Shown piece after piece: positions 7,844-17,844 of a stretch of 64,000 nt of DNA. The stretch's first letter is position 1, and every line of letters starts with the position of its first letter. The translations under genes were made by a program, and so were the position numbers. Origin of the DNA: JAKPAM01 sp047601745 (GTDB lineage Bacteria; Pseudomonadota; Gammaproteobacteria; Burkholderiales; Burkholderiaceae_E). The DNA lies in NCBI GenBank assembly GCA_047601745.1, contig JASGIS010000001.1, positions 682,001 to 746,000 of the forward strand, written 5' to 3'. The notes below the pieces were generated by a model. It ran no database searches and was not told where the DNA came from. It saw only the letters and a list, made by a program, of their open reading frames with translations.

Positions 7844-8908
7844 ATGCTCTACCGCGAGAACGGTCAGTTCAAGACCACTTACCCCGCCGACCAGCAGATC
7901 TTTCCGATCCTGCAGGACCGCGTCGTCATCGTCGCGTTCATCCTGTTCGCGTTCGTCGGCGTGCCGCTGCTGGCGTCCGACTACCTGTTCCTGTCGATGA
8001 TCATCCCGTTCCTGATCCTGTCGCTGGCGGCGATCGGGCTGAACCTGCTGGTCGGCTATTGCGGGCAGATCTCGCTGGGCACGGCGGCGTTCATGGCGGT
8101 CGGCGCTTACGCGGCGTACAACTTCGTCGTGCGGATTCCGGGCATCAACCTGATCCTGGCGTTCCTGCTGGCCGGCGGCGTGGCGATGGCGGTCGGCGTG
8201 CTGTTCGGCATCCCGAGCCTGCGGATCCGCGGCCTGTACCTGGCGGTGGCGACGCTGGCCGCGCAGTTCTTCGCCGATTGGGCGTTCTCGCGGATCGCCT
8301 GGCTGACCAACGACTCGACGTCGGGCTCGGTCAGCGTGGCATCGCTGGAGATCTTCGGCTGGCGGATCGACACGCCGGTCGAGAAGTACCTGCTGTGCCT
8401 GGGCTTCGTCGCGGTGTTCGCGCTGATGGCCAAGAACCTCGTGCGCGGGCACCTGGGCCGCTCGTGGATGGCGATCCGCGACATGGACGTGGCCGCCGAG
8501 GTCATCGGCATCCGGCCGATGTACGCGAAGCTGACGGCGTTCGCGCTCAGCTCGTTCTTCGTCGGCGTGGCCGGCGCGTCATGGGCGTTCGTGCACCTGG
8601 GCTCGTGGGAGCCGCTGGCCTTCGACATCAATCGGTCGCTGAACCTGCTGTTCATGATCATCATCGGCGGGCTCGGTTCGATCCTCGGGAGCTTCCTGGG
8701 CGCGGCCTTCATCGTGGTCCTGCCGATCCTGCTGAGCCAGGTTCCGCAATGGTTCGGCCTGTCGATGTCGGTGGCCACGGCCGCGCACCTGGAAGCCATG
8801 ATCTTCGGCGCGCTGATCGTCTTCTTCCTGATCGTCGAGCCGCACGGACTGGCGCGGCTGTGGGCGATCGGCAAGGAGAAGCTGCGGATGTGGCCGTTCC
8901 CGCATTGA
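7844..8908 (+). CDS. livM: Liv-type ABC transporter permease LivM
   Basis: A 354-residue permease with about ten membrane segments. Family marks include AIGLNLLVGYCGQISLG, a feature of LivM proteins, and the ATPase-contact loop SWMAIRDMDVAAEVIGI. The last helix ends in VEPHGLARLW. A GGAG site stands before the ATG. It partners with LivH. The region after its stop carries the repeat at 8936-8995 before the receptor gene. Confidence 0.93.
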   Translation: MLYRENGQFKTTYPADQQIFPILQDRVVIVAFILFAFVGVPLLASDYLFLSMIIPFLILSLAAIGLNLLVGYCGQISLGTAAFMAVGAYAAYNFVVRIPGINLILAFLLAGGVAMAVGVLFGIPSLRIRGLYLAVATLAAQFFADWAFSRIAWLTNDSTSGSVSVASLEIFGWRIDTPVEKYLLCLGFVAVFALMAKNLVRGHLGRSWMAIRDMDVAAEVIGIRPMYAKLTAFALSSFFVGVAGASWAFVHLGSWEPLAFDINRSLNLLFMIIIGGLGSILGSFLGAAFIVVLPILLSQVPQWFGLSMSVATAAHLEAMIFGALIVFFLIVEPHGLARLWAIGKEKLRMWPFPH

Positions 8909-8935
8909 TCGGTGCACGCCCGCCATGCCCGGCAT

Positions 8936-8995
8936 CCGCTTTTGTTGGACCTGCTTTTGTTGGACCCGCTTTCCCCGGACCCGCATTCCCTCAAC
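8936..8995 (+). repeat. 15-bp imperfect tandem repeat between livM and the receptor gene
   Basis: Four units of the form CCGCTTTTGTTGGAC, degrading toward the 3' end, fill the gap between livM and the receptor gene. The unit is noticeably T-rich for this genome. It may separate the highly expressed receptor from the permease genes, but no hairpin is evident. Confidence 0.7.
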
Positions 8996-9043
8996 CGGCC
9001 GCCCCGACGGCGGCGCTGATTCCCAGACCGAAAGGAGACATCC

Positions 9044-10398
9044 GTGACCCGACGTACTCACTCGCGATCCGTCAGTGCGCTGGCCGCCGTGACCCTGCTG
9101 GCCGGCGCCTGCCTCGCCCTGGCGCCGGCCGCCGACGCGCAGGCGCAGGCCGCCGAGCAGTTCTTCCCGCTGCTCGTCTACCGTACCGGGCCTTATGGAC
9201 CGAACGGCACGCCGTGGGCCAACGCCAAGCAGGACTACCTGAAGCTGATCAACGCGCGCGACGGCGGCATCAACGGCGTGAAGGCCACTTATGAGGAATG
9301 CGAGACCGGCTACGCGACCGACCGCGGCGTCGAATGCTACGAGCGGCTCAAGGGCAAGGGGCCGACCGGCGCGTCGCTGTTCGATCCGCAGGCCACCGGC
9401 ATCACGTTCGCGCTGACCGAGAAGGCGCCGCTCGACAAGATCCCGTTGATGACCTTCGGCTACGGCCGCTCGGAATCGCAGGACGGCATGGCGTTCAAGT
9501 GGAACTTTCCGCTGCTGGGAACGTACTGGACGGGCGCCGACGTGCTGATCCAGCACCTGGGCAACAAGGTCGGCGGACTGGACAAGCTCAAGGGCAAGAA
9601 GATCACGCTCGTCTATCACGATTCGCCGTTCGGCAAGGAGCCGATCCCGCTGCTCGAAGAGCGCGCCAAGCTGCACGGCTTCGACTTCCAGAAGCTGCCG
9701 GTGACGGCGCCCGGCGTCGAGCAGAAGTCCGTGTGGCTGCAGATCCGCCAGCAGCGGCCCGACTACGTGCTGCTGTGGGGCTGGGGCGTGATGAACTCGA
9801 CGGCGCTGAAGGAAGCGCAGGCGACCGGCTACCCGCGCGACAAGATGTACGGCGTCTGGTGGTCCGGCGGCGAGCCCGACGTCAAGGACGTCGGCGAAGG
9901 CGCGAAGGGCTACAACGCGCTGACGATCCAGTACGGCGCCGGGCTCGGCAAGATCCAGAACGAGATCCTGAAGACGCTGCACGACAAGGGCCAGGGCAGC
10001 GGCCCGCGCGAGGAAGTCGGCACCGTGCTGTACAACCGCGGCCTGATGATCATGATGCTCGGCGTCGAGGCCGTGCGGACCGCGCAGGAACGCTTCGGCA
10101 AGGGCAAGCCGATGACCGGCGAGCAGGTCCGCTGGGGGCTCGAGAACCTGTCGCTCGACCAGAAGAAGCTCGACGCGCTGGGCTTCGAGGGCATGATGCG
10201 GCCGATCAGCACGTCGTGCGCCGATCACATGGGCGCCTCGTGGGCACGCGTGCAGACCTGGGACGGCAAGAAGTGGGCGTACAGCTCGGACTGGCTGCAG
10301 GCCGACGAGCAGATCATCAAGCCGCTGGTCAAGGCGGCCGCCGATCGCTACCTGGCCGAGAAGAAGCTCGAGCGGCGCTCGCCGCAGGACTGCCAGTC

Positions 10399-10402
<4 letters not shown>
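9044..10402 (+). CDS. Liv-type ABC transporter periplasmic substrate-binding protein
   Basis: A 452-residue receptor opened by GTG after an AAAGGAG site. Residues 1 to about 33 are a signal peptide (ALAAVTLLAGACLALAP, cleavage after ADA). The mature protein has the type I binding fold: FFPLLVYRTGPYGPNGTP, the GGINGVKATYEECETGY segment, and paired Cys in the long-form subgroup. This subgroup is found with the ligase/LivHMGF clusters rather than with true amino acid transport, and it is longer than LivK (about 370). The stop overlaps the LivF start (GTGA). Ligand unknown; the two ligases in the operon argue for an organic acid. Confidence 0.88.
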
Positions 10403-11301
<899 letters not shown>

Positions 11302-11318
11302 CCCGCCCAGGAGCAAGC

Positions 11319-12575
11319 ATGACCGCCGACCCCGACCGCCCCTTTTTCGACGACCTCGAGACGCGCCCGGCCGAAGCCCGCGAGGGTTCGCTGATGGCGC
11401 GATTGCCGGACCTGCTCGCGCACGCGATCGCGCAGGCGCCGGGCTGGCGCAAGCGCCTGGACGGCGTCGATCCGCGCGAGATCACGTCGCGGCGCGCGCT
11501 CGCGCAACTGCCGGTGCTGCGCAAGTCCGACCTGAAGGCGCTGCAGGACGAAGATCCGCCGTTCGGCGGACTGACGACGACGCCGCCGGGCCGGATGAGC
11601 CGGCTGTTCATGTCGCCCGGGCCGATCTTCGAACCGGAAGCGACCGGCGACGATCCGTGGCGCGCGGCCCGCGGGCTGTGGGCGGCCGGCGTGCGGCCCG
11701 GCCAGGTGCTGCAGAACTGCTTCGGCTACCACCTGACGCCGGGTGCATGGATGGTCGACGCCGCCGCGCGCAAGATCGGCTGCGCGGTGATCCCGGCCGG
11801 CATCGGCCAGACCGAACAGCAGATCGACCTGATGCGGCGCTATCGGCCCGACGCTTATGTCGGCACGCCGTCGTTCCTGCGGATCATCATCGAGAAAGCG
11901 CGCGAGATGGACGTCGAACTGACGCTGAAGAACGCGCTGCTGGGCGCCGAGGCGCTGCCGCCGAGCCTGCGCCAATGGTTCCTGGACCAGGGCCTGACGC
12001 GCGTGCTGCAATCGTACGGCACGGCCGACATCGGCTCGATCGCTTATGAATCGACGGCGATGGACGGGATGATCCTCGACGAGGACCTGATCCTCGAGAT
12101 CGTCCGGCCGGGCACCGGCGAGCCGCTGCCCGACGGCGAGATCGGCGAGGTCGTCGTCACGTCGTTCAACCGCAGCTACCCGCTGATCCGCTTCGGCACC
12201 GGCGACCTGTCGGCGGTGATGGCCGGACCGTCACCGTGCGGGCGCACCAACGTGCGGATCAAGGGCTGGCTGGGCCGCGCCGACCAGACGACCAAGGTAC
12301 GCGGGATGTTCGTGCATCCGGGCCAGGTCGCCGAGATCGTCAAGCGGCACTCGTCGGTCAAACGCGCGCGGCTGGTCATCAGCGGCGAGATGGCCAACGA
12401 CCGGATGACGCTGTGCGTCGAGACCGAGACCGGCGCCGCCGACGCCGCGCTGGCCGGCGCGCTGACCGAGACGATCCGCGACGTGACCAAGCTGCGCGGC
12501 GAGGTCAGCATCGTCGCGGCCGGCAGCCTGCCGAACGACGGCAAGGTCATCGAGGACGCGCGCAAGTACGATTGA
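11319..12575 (+). CDS. PaaK-type phenylacetate-CoA ligase family protein
   Basis: A 418-residue adenylate-forming enzyme of PaaK length. The N-terminal FFDDLETRPAEAREG and DLLAHAIAQAPGWRKRL match the PaaK start, followed by the YVGTPSFL, SYGTADIG and IRFGTGDLS motifs and the C-terminal GMFVHPGQV. The canonical glycine-rich P-loop is weak: the usual SSGTTG position reads MSPGPIFEP. It therefore belongs to the divergent transporter-linked PaaK group and may use an unusual substrate or be a weak ligase. A GGAG site precedes the ATG. The stop overlaps the ATG of the truncated isoaspartyl peptidase copy (TGATG), showing that gene was once translationally coupled to this operon. Confidence 0.85.
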   Translation: MTADPDRPFFDDLETRPAEAREGSLMARLPDLLAHAIAQAPGWRKRLDGVDPREITSRRALAQLPVLRKSDLKALQDEDPPFGGLTTTPPGRMSRLFMSPGPIFEPEATGDDPWRAARGLWAAGVRPGQVLQNCFGYHLTPGAWMVDAAARKIGCAVIPAGIGQTEQQIDLMRRYRPDAYVGTPSFLRIIIEKAREMDVELTLKNALLGAEALPPSLRQWFLDQGLTRVLQSYGTADIGSIAYESTAMDGMILDEDLILEIVRPGTGEPLPDGEIGEVVVTSFNRSYPLIRFGTGDLSAVMAGPSPCGRTNVRIKGWLGRADQTTKVRGMFVHPGQVAEIVKRHSSVKRARLVISGEMANDRMTLCVETETGAADAALAGALTETIRDVTKLRGEVSIVAAGSLPNDGKVIEDARKYD

Positions 12576-12654
12576 TGACGAGCGGCGACAACGTCGGCCC
12601 GCCCCGGCCGGCGATCGTCATCCACGGCGGCGCCGGCACCTCGATGCACGCGAT
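12575..12654 (+). pseudogene. 5' remnant of an isoaspartyl peptidase/asparaginase gene
   Basis: Starting at the ATG that overlaps the preceding stop, the first ~26 codons read PRPAIVIHGGAGT, the N-terminus of type 2 asparaginases. Bases 12600-12641 are identical to 13970-14011, and weaker similarity continues to 12654. The match then stops 18 bases before the 3' end of the Rpn gene. The frame runs on into unrelated sequence, so no enzyme can be made. It is the truncated twin of the complete gene at 13948. Confidence 0.85.
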
Positions 12655-12672
12655 AAGCTTCAGCGCCGCTGG

Positions 12673-13650
12673 TCAGTTCGTCTGCGCGAACACCGCGTCG
12701 AGCGTCTGCGCATCGAGCACGCGCACGGCCCAACGCTTCACGTCAGCGGCCGATCCGGCCTCCACCCGTGCGATCACGGTTTCGGGCGGGTCACCGAAGC
12801 GGTGATGGAGCAGACTCAGCAACACTTCCTTTCGCCCTTCCTCCTGCCCCTCGTTGCGAAAGATCTCCGCCAAGTCCCCACGCTGTTCGGACAGCATCGC
12901 GACCTCCTGAATATTGGCCAATAGGCGAGTATTGTCATCCAAGCCCAGCCGCCTGACCACGACCCGGTTCACCCATTCGGTGAAGACCGCACCCAGCGCA
13001 TCGAAGCGCTCGGTGGGCAACAGCGCCAGCCGGGCCAGCAGGGTCTGGCCGAGTGCCTTCATCTCCGGGCGGCTGCGCATGGTCTCGATGCCCACCGCCA
13101 CCCCGGCCAGATTCTCCGGCAGCGCCTTGCCCGCCGCACGGGCCGCCTCGGCGATCCGATGCTCGTCCAGCAGGTAGTAGCGCAGCCGCGGGGTGTAGGG
13201 CTGCAGAGCCTCGGGAGCGGTGACAAGCATGTCGGCGACATCCTGCGCAGATCGCCAAGGAACCACGCCGTTGTAGAGGACGATCGGGAACACCGGCGGC
13301 AACGGATCGCCGGCCGCGATCATGCCGTGGCGAATCAGACTCTGGTAGAGGAGCCCGAGATAGACCATGACCCGGACAGCCATCGTCGGGTCGTCCCGGC
13401 TCTGGAACTCGATGAGCAGATAGAGGTAGAGCCAGTCGCCGGTATCGCGCAGCTTGACGCGCCAGACCAGATCGTCGCTGCGAGTGGCCAGCCCCTCGGA
13501 CACGTAGTGGCTGTTGATCGGTTCCAGACTGTCCAGATCGAGTTGCCGGACCCAATCGGCATCGACGAAGCCCAGCAGCAGATCGCGCACCATCTCCGGA
13601 AAGGAGAACAGCGCCTTGTAGCTGCCGTCGTGAAGCGTGTGGGTAACCAT
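12673..13650 (-). CDS. Rpn-family PD-(D/E)XK nuclease (recombination-promoting nuclease/putative transposase)
   Basis: A 325-residue protein read from ATG at 13650, where MVTHTLHDGSYKALFS begins the family domain; an upstream ATG would add 72 atypical residues. The nuclease core is visible: SDDLVW (Asp59/60), LLIEFQS (Glu81, Gln83) and the RVMVYLGLLY helix, matching the Rpn/YhgA-like group. The C-terminal third carries LLHHRFGDPP, the DUF4351-like tail. Rpn proteins cut DNA and stimulate RecA-independent recombination, and some act in phage defence. It sits between two copies of an isoaspartyl peptidase gene start, on the opposite strand, so it is almost certainly acquired. Confidence 0.85.
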   Translation of the reverse strand: MVTHTLHDGSYKALFSFPEMVRDLLLGFVDADWVRQLDLDSLEPINSHYVSEGLATRSDDLVWRVKLRDTGDWLYLYLLIEFQSRDDPTMAVRVMVYLGLLYQSLIRHGMIAAGDPLPPVFPIVLYNGVVPWRSAQDVADMLVTAPEALQPYTPRLRYYLLDEHRIAEAARAAGKALPENLAGVAVGIETMRSRPEMKALGQTLLARLALLPTERFDALGAVFTEWVNRVVVRRLGLDDNTRLLANIQEVAMLSEQRGDLAEIFRNEGQEEGRKEVLLSLLHHRFGDPPETVIARVEAGSAADVKRWAVRVLDAQTLDAVFAQTN

Positions 13651-13900
13651 GCGCCAGTGTCGGCGGGTGGCTCGGGCTGGTCCATCGGGCCGATGGCTGG
13701 GCTTGATGGCCGATACCGGGCCAGCCGCTCGAATCCGGCCGATCGCAAGTACTCGAGCACCGGCCTGGTACCCGGCGGCGACAGGCAGGGATCTCGGCGC
13801 CCGATTCCCGCGACGGCCACCTATCGGTTCTGATCGCGGCCGCCTCCGCTTGAGCAGCAACGACAAAGAACCGAGAATCGAGCCCTTTCAGGAGGGCACG

Positions 13901-13951
13901 ATGCGGGCAGGGAACGAAGCCATCGCAGACGCTCGTCGATTCGATCGATGA
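13901..13951 (+). CDS. Possible 16-residue leader peptide overlapping the isoaspartyl peptidase start
   Basis: ATG at 13901 follows a strong GGAGG site at 13891. The frame MRAGNEAIADARRFDR ends in a TGA that overlaps the ATG of the next gene (ATGA). The main gene itself has no good ribosome site, so it may be translated only by coupling from this peptide. This is inferred from spacing and signals, not from any known family. Confidence 0.4.
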   Translation: MRAGNEAIADARRFDR

Positions 13952-14952
13952 CCGGCGCCGACAACGATTCGCCCCGGCCGGCGATCGTCATCCACGGCGG
14001 CGCCGGCACCTTGACGCGCACGATGCTCACGCCCGAACGGGCGCTCGCCTATCACGAGAGTCTGCGCGCGGCGCTGCATGCGGGCGCGCGCGTGCTGGTC
14101 GACGGCGGCTCGGCGCTCGATGCGGTGACGGCGGCCGTCGTCGCGCTCGAGGACGACCCGCTGTTCAACGCCGGACGCGGCGCGGTGTTCACGGCCGATG
14201 GCCGGCACGAGCTGGATGCGGCGATCATGGACGGGGCAAGCGGCCGTGCCGGCGCGGTGGCCGGCGTCACTCGCGTGCGTCATCCGGTGCTGGCGGCGCG
14301 CACGGTGATGACGAGGACCGATCACGTGATGATCATCGGCGACGCGGCCGACCGGCTCGCCCGGGCGCACGGCCTCGAATGCGTGGACCCGTCGTGGTTC
14401 TCGACGCAGGCGCGGCGCGAGCAGCTCGATGCGGCACGGCGCGCAGACAGCGGCGCGACGCTGGACCACGACGGCCAGGCCTCGGGCGACCACCGGGGCG
14501 ACAGGCGGGACAACCACAGGTTCGGCACCGTCGGCGCGGTCGCGCTCGATGCGGCCGGCCACCTGGCGGCGGCGACCTCGACCGGCGGCATGACGAACAA
14601 GCTGCCGGGCCGCGTCGGCGACTCGCCGCTGATCGGCGCCGGCTGCTATGCGGACGATGCGACGCTGGCGGCGTCGGCGACCGGACACGGCGAGCGCTTC
14701 ATCGAGACGGTGGCCTGCCATCGGGCAGCGGCGGCGATCGAGTTCAAGGGGCTATCGCTGGCCGAAGCGACGGCCGAGGTAATCTTCCGGCGGTTGCCGC
14801 TCGATCGCGGACGCGGCGGCATGATCGCGATCGACCGCGCCGGCCGCATCGCGATGCCGTTCAACACCGAAGGCATGTATCGCGGCTGGCAGCGCGTCGA
14901 CGGCACCGCTTGGACGGCGATCTTCGACGACGATCTTTGCGGGGAGCTATGA
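13948..14952 (+). CDS. iaaA: Isoaspartyl peptidase / type 2 L-asparaginase
   Basis: A 334-residue Ntn-hydrolase precursor that would hydrolyse isoaspartyl dipeptides and asparagine. The N-terminus PAIVIHGGAGT and the NAGRGAVFT segment are conserved. Autocleavage would occur before Thr194 in FGTVGAVAL, giving alpha and beta subunits; STGGMTNKLPGRVGDSPLIGAG follows in the beta chain. The His/Asp-rich linker before the cleavage site (residues about 165-190) is usual. Its own ribosome site is poor, and it overlaps the leader ORF. Its first ~77 bases duplicate the remnant at 12575. Length and motifs are complete, so it should be active. Confidence 0.9.
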   Translation: MTGADNDSPRPAIVIHGGAGTLTRTMLTPERALAYHESLRAALHAGARVLVDGGSALDAVTAAVVALEDDPLFNAGRGAVFTADGRHELDAAIMDGASGRAGAVAGVTRVRHPVLAARTVMTRTDHVMIIGDAADRLARAHGLECVDPSWFSTQARREQLDAARRADSGATLDHDGQASGDHRGDRRDNHRFGTVGAVALDAAGHLAAATSTGGMTNKLPGRVGDSPLIGAGCYADDATLAASATGHGERFIETVACHRAAAAIEFKGLSLAEATAEVIFRRLPLDRGRGGMIAIDRAGRIAMPFNTEGMYRGWQRVDGTAWTAIFDDDLCGEL

Positions 14953-14983
14953 CGATCGAATTCCGGATCGGGAGGTAGGAAGG

Positions 14984-16945
14984 ATGCTCGGAAAGAGCGC
15001 GGCGTTCGTCAGGCTGATCATCGCGACACTCGTGTTCGCTTCCGGCTGGGCCGCCGCACAGCCCGCCGTGCAGCCCACGGCCCCAGCGGCCGCCGCGCCG
15101 GCGGACGCCCGGCAACTGTGGCAACTGCTGGACTACGTGGCGGTCGACTACGCCGGCGCCGTCGAGGACGGCAAAGTCGTCAGCGAAGCCGAGTACGCCG
15201 AGATGCTCGATTTCACCGAGAACGCGCTCAAGCAGTTGCAGGAGCTGCCCGAACACGCCGCCAAGCCGCGGATCCGCGACACGATCGCCGAACTGCGCGA
15301 GGCCGTCGAGAACAAGGCTTCGGCCGAGCAGGTCGCCGCGTTGGCGCACCGCGCGAATGCCGAGCTGATCGCCGCCTTCCCGATGCCGGTCGCGCCGAAG
15401 TCGCTGCCCGACCTCGCGCGGGGCCGCTCGCTGTATGCCAAGCAGTGCGCGTCGTGCCACGGCGCGAGCGGCAACGGCGACGGCCCGGCCGCCGTCGGAC
15501 TGGAGCCGCCGCCGATCGCCTTCACCGATGCCGAGCGCGCCCGCGCACGCAGCCTGATGGCGCTGTACCAGGTGATCTCGCAGGGCGTCGAGGGCACGTC
15601 GATGCCGCGCTTCGACGCGCTTGCCGACGAGGACCGCTGGGCGCTGGCGTTCTACGTCGGCACGCTCGCGTACGACGAGGCGATGCGCGAGCGGGGACAG
15701 GCGCTGTGGGCGAAGAACGACGCCGCCGCAAAGGCGCGCTTCGGCGATCTGGCGGCGCTGACCACGACGACCGAAGCGGCCGCCGCGCAAACGCTGGGCG
15801 CCGACGCCGCCCGGGACCTGACTGCGTACCTGCGCACGCACGCCGCCGCCGTCGACGCGGGCAAGCCGTCGGGCCTGGCGCTCGCGCGTTCACGCCTGAA
15901 GGAAAGCCTGGACGCCATGCACCGCGGCGACAAGGCCGGTGCCACGCGGCTGGGCCTGTCCGCTTACCTGGACGGCTTCGAGCCGATCGAACCCGTCGTC
16001 GGTGCGCGCGACGCCTCGCTGCTGCTGCGCGTCGAGGAAACGATGCTGGCGTATCGCTCCGCCGTGGCCAAGGGGGCGACGGACGAAGCCGAAGCCGCCG
16101 CCGCGAAGCTCGGCGAACTGTTCGATCGCGTCGATCAGTTGCTCGGCGATGCGAAGGCCGATCCGATGACGACGTTCGTCGGCGCGCTGACGATCCTGCT
16201 GCGCGAAGGCGTCGAGGCGCTGCTGATCGTCATCGGCATGGTCGCGTTCCTGAAGAAGGCCGATCGCCGGGACGCGCTCCGGCACGTGCACCTGGGCTGG
16301 ATCAGTGCGCTGGTCGCGGGCATCCTGACCTGGGGCGTGGCCACTTATCTGGTCGACATCAGCGGCGCGAGCCGCGAGATCACCGAAGGCCTGGGCTCGA
16401 TCCTGGCCGCGCTGATCCTGCTCAGCGTCGGCCTGTGGATGCATCAGAAGAGCGCCGCGGGGCGGTGGCACGAATACCTGCACGGCAAGCTGTCGGCGGC
16501 GCTGACCCGGCGATCGGCGTGGGCGCTGTTCGGCCTGTCGTTCGTCGCCGTCTATCGCGAGGTGTTCGAGACGGTGCTGTTCTACTCGGCGCTGGCGTCC
16601 GACGGCAACGGCCACGCGCTCGCCGCGGGTTTCGGCGTCGCGGTCCTGCTATTGGCCGTCATCGCCTGGCTGCTGCTGCGCACTAGCGCGCGGATGCCGA
16701 TCGGACGCTTCTTCTCGATCACGTCGGTGCTGGTCGCGGTGCTCGCGGTCGTGCTGATCGGCAAGGGCGCGGCGGCGCTGCAGGAAGCGGGCTGGCTGAG
16801 CGTGAACCCGATCGCGCTGCCGCGCATCGAACTGCTCGGCATCTACCCGACGCTCGAAACCGCGGCCGCGCAGATCGTCGTCGCGTTGATCGCGATCGCC
16901 GGATTCGCGAAGAACCGGGCCGACGCCCGGCCGCGACGCGGCTGA
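14984..16945 (+). CDS. Cytochrome c-FTR1 fusion, high-affinity iron permease
   Basis: A 653-residue membrane protein. A signal peptide (residues 1-25) leads into a periplasmic region with a c-type haem site CASCH (155-159) and a likely distal Met207 (TSMPRF). The C-terminal FTR1 permease begins near residue 398 with about seven helices and both iron-handling REXXE motifs: REGVE (407-411) and REVFE (525-529). FTR1 permeases import Fe(III) after oxidation of Fe(II) by a partner; here the fused cytochrome could take those electrons. A GGAGG-AAGG site stands before the ATG. No EfeO/EfeB gene is adjacent. The domain order is known in proteobacteria but uncharacterised. Confidence 0.88.
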   Translation: MLGKSAAFVRLIIATLVFASGWAAAQPAVQPTAPAAAAPADARQLWQLLDYVAVDYAGAVEDGKVVSEAEYAEMLDFTENALKQLQELPEHAAKPRIRDTIAELREAVENKASAEQVAALAHRANAELIAAFPMPVAPKSLPDLARGRSLYAKQCASCHGASGNGDGPAAVGLEPPPIAFTDAERARARSLMALYQVISQGVEGTSMPRFDALADEDRWALAFYVGTLAYDEAMRERGQALWAKNDAAAKARFGDLAALTTTTEAAAAQTLGADAARDLTAYLRTHAAAVDAGKPSGLALARSRLKESLDAMHRGDKAGATRLGLSAYLDGFEPIEPVVGARDASLLLRVEETMLAYRSAVAKGATDEAEAAAAKLGELFDRVDQLLGDAKADPMTTFVGALTILLREGVEALLIVIGMVAFLKKADRRDALRHVHLGWISALVAGILTWGVATYLVDISGASREITEGLGSILAALILLSVGLWMHQKSAAGRWHEYLHGKLSAALTRRSAWALFGLSFVAVYREVFETVLFYSALASDGNGHALAAGFGVAVLLLAVIAWLLLRTSARMPIGRFFSITSVLVAVLAVVLIGKGAAALQEAGWLSVNPIALPRIELLGIYPTLETAAAQIVVALIAIAGFAKNRADARPRRG

Positions 16946-16946
16946 A

Positions 16947-17780
16947 CTACTCCGGTCGCGGCAACCCGATCGCGTCGTACGAATCGGCGCCGGCGTCGTA
17001 GCGCGCCTGCGCGGCCCGCATCGTCTCGAGCGCATCGGCGCGGCGCGCCGTTTCGGCGAAGATCAGGCTCTCGTTGCGACGGGCCGCGGCCGGCGACAGC
17101 TCGCGCCCCTCGACCAGCGAACGCTTGGCGGCCGCCAGCGCGGCGCGCGGCCAGCGGGCGATGTGCGCGGCCCAGGCGATCGCCTCGTCGCGCAGCCGCT
17201 CGTCGGGCACCACGCGGTTGATCGCGCCGATCTCCAGTGCCCGCCGCGCGCTGATCGGCCGGCAGTCGAGGATCAGTTCCATGCAGCGCGTCGTGCCGAC
17301 CAGGCGTTCGAGCCGGGTCGTGCCGCCGGCGCCGGGAATGATGCCCAGCGCGACCTCGGGCTGGCCATAAGTGGCCGACTCGGCGGCGATGCGCAGGTCG
17401 CAGGCCCACGACAGTTCGGCGCCGCCGCCCCAGGCCTGGCCGTTGTTGGCGGCGATCGTGATCATCGGCAGCGTCTCGAGGACGTCGAACAGCGGCAGCC
17501 GTCGGCTGCGCGGCCGGCCGCCCGGCGGACGATCGAAAGCGTCGACCAGCGCCTGCAGCGACCAGTGCGCGATGAAGCAGCCCGGCAGGTCCGACGCGAG
17601 CACGACGACCGCGGCGCCGCCCTTCTCGGCGGCCTCCAGCGATTCGAGGATGCGCGCGGCCAGTTCGGCGTCGCCGAAATTGCGCGGCGGGTTCGACAAC
17701 GTGATCAGCGCGACGCCTTCGGCGGGCGTCGACAGGGGGGCGGCTGCGGTCAAGGGCGTCTCCTGGCGTCTGGCATGCAT
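16947..17780 (-). CDS. Enoyl-CoA hydratase/isomerase (crotonase) family protein
   Basis: A 277-residue crotonase. The start at 17780 has a GAGG site nearby, whereas 17801 does not. The CoA-binding oxyanion loop is seen at NNGQAWGGGAELSWACDLRIA, with a second at GIIPGAGGTTRL. The usual first catalytic Glu region reads YGQPEVALGIIPG and keeps PE. The segment after the first strand is atypical (LASDLPGCFIAHWSLQALVDAFDR in place of the usual AFCAGAD), so the reaction may not be simple hydration. It is the last gene of a leftward group, 64 bases after the membrane-protein operon, and may be separately transcribed. Confidence 0.82.
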   Translation of the reverse strand: MHARRQETPLTAAAPLSTPAEGVALITLSNPPRNFGDAELAARILESLEAAEKGGAAVVVLASDLPGCFIAHWSLQALVDAFDRPPGGRPRSRRLPLFDVLETLPMITIAANNGQAWGGGAELSWACDLRIAAESATYGQPEVALGIIPGAGGTTRLERLVGTTRCMELILDCRPISARRALEIGAINRVVPDERLRDEAIAWAAHIARWPRAALAAAKRSLVEGRELSPAAARRNESLIFAETARRADALETMRAAQARYDAGADSYDAIGLPRPE

Positions 17781-17844
17781 CGACCTCGACGCTACCCGCA
17801 AGCGGCCGTCACGGGCAAGCGGCGCCCGATCCGTTCACGGGTTC

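Noticed and set aside
11319..12575. Calling the ligase paaK outright
   Set aside because: No other phenylacetate genes are in the operon and the P-loop is divergent, so only the family is named.
12673..13866. Insertion sequence with terminal inverted repeats
   Set aside because: No inverted repeats or short target duplication were found at the edges of the Rpn gene; only the partial gene-start duplication is seen.
14949..14978. Nine-codon frame between the peptidase and iron permease genes
   Set aside because: It overlaps the peptidase stop, but has no ribosome site of its own and is too short to distinguish from chance.
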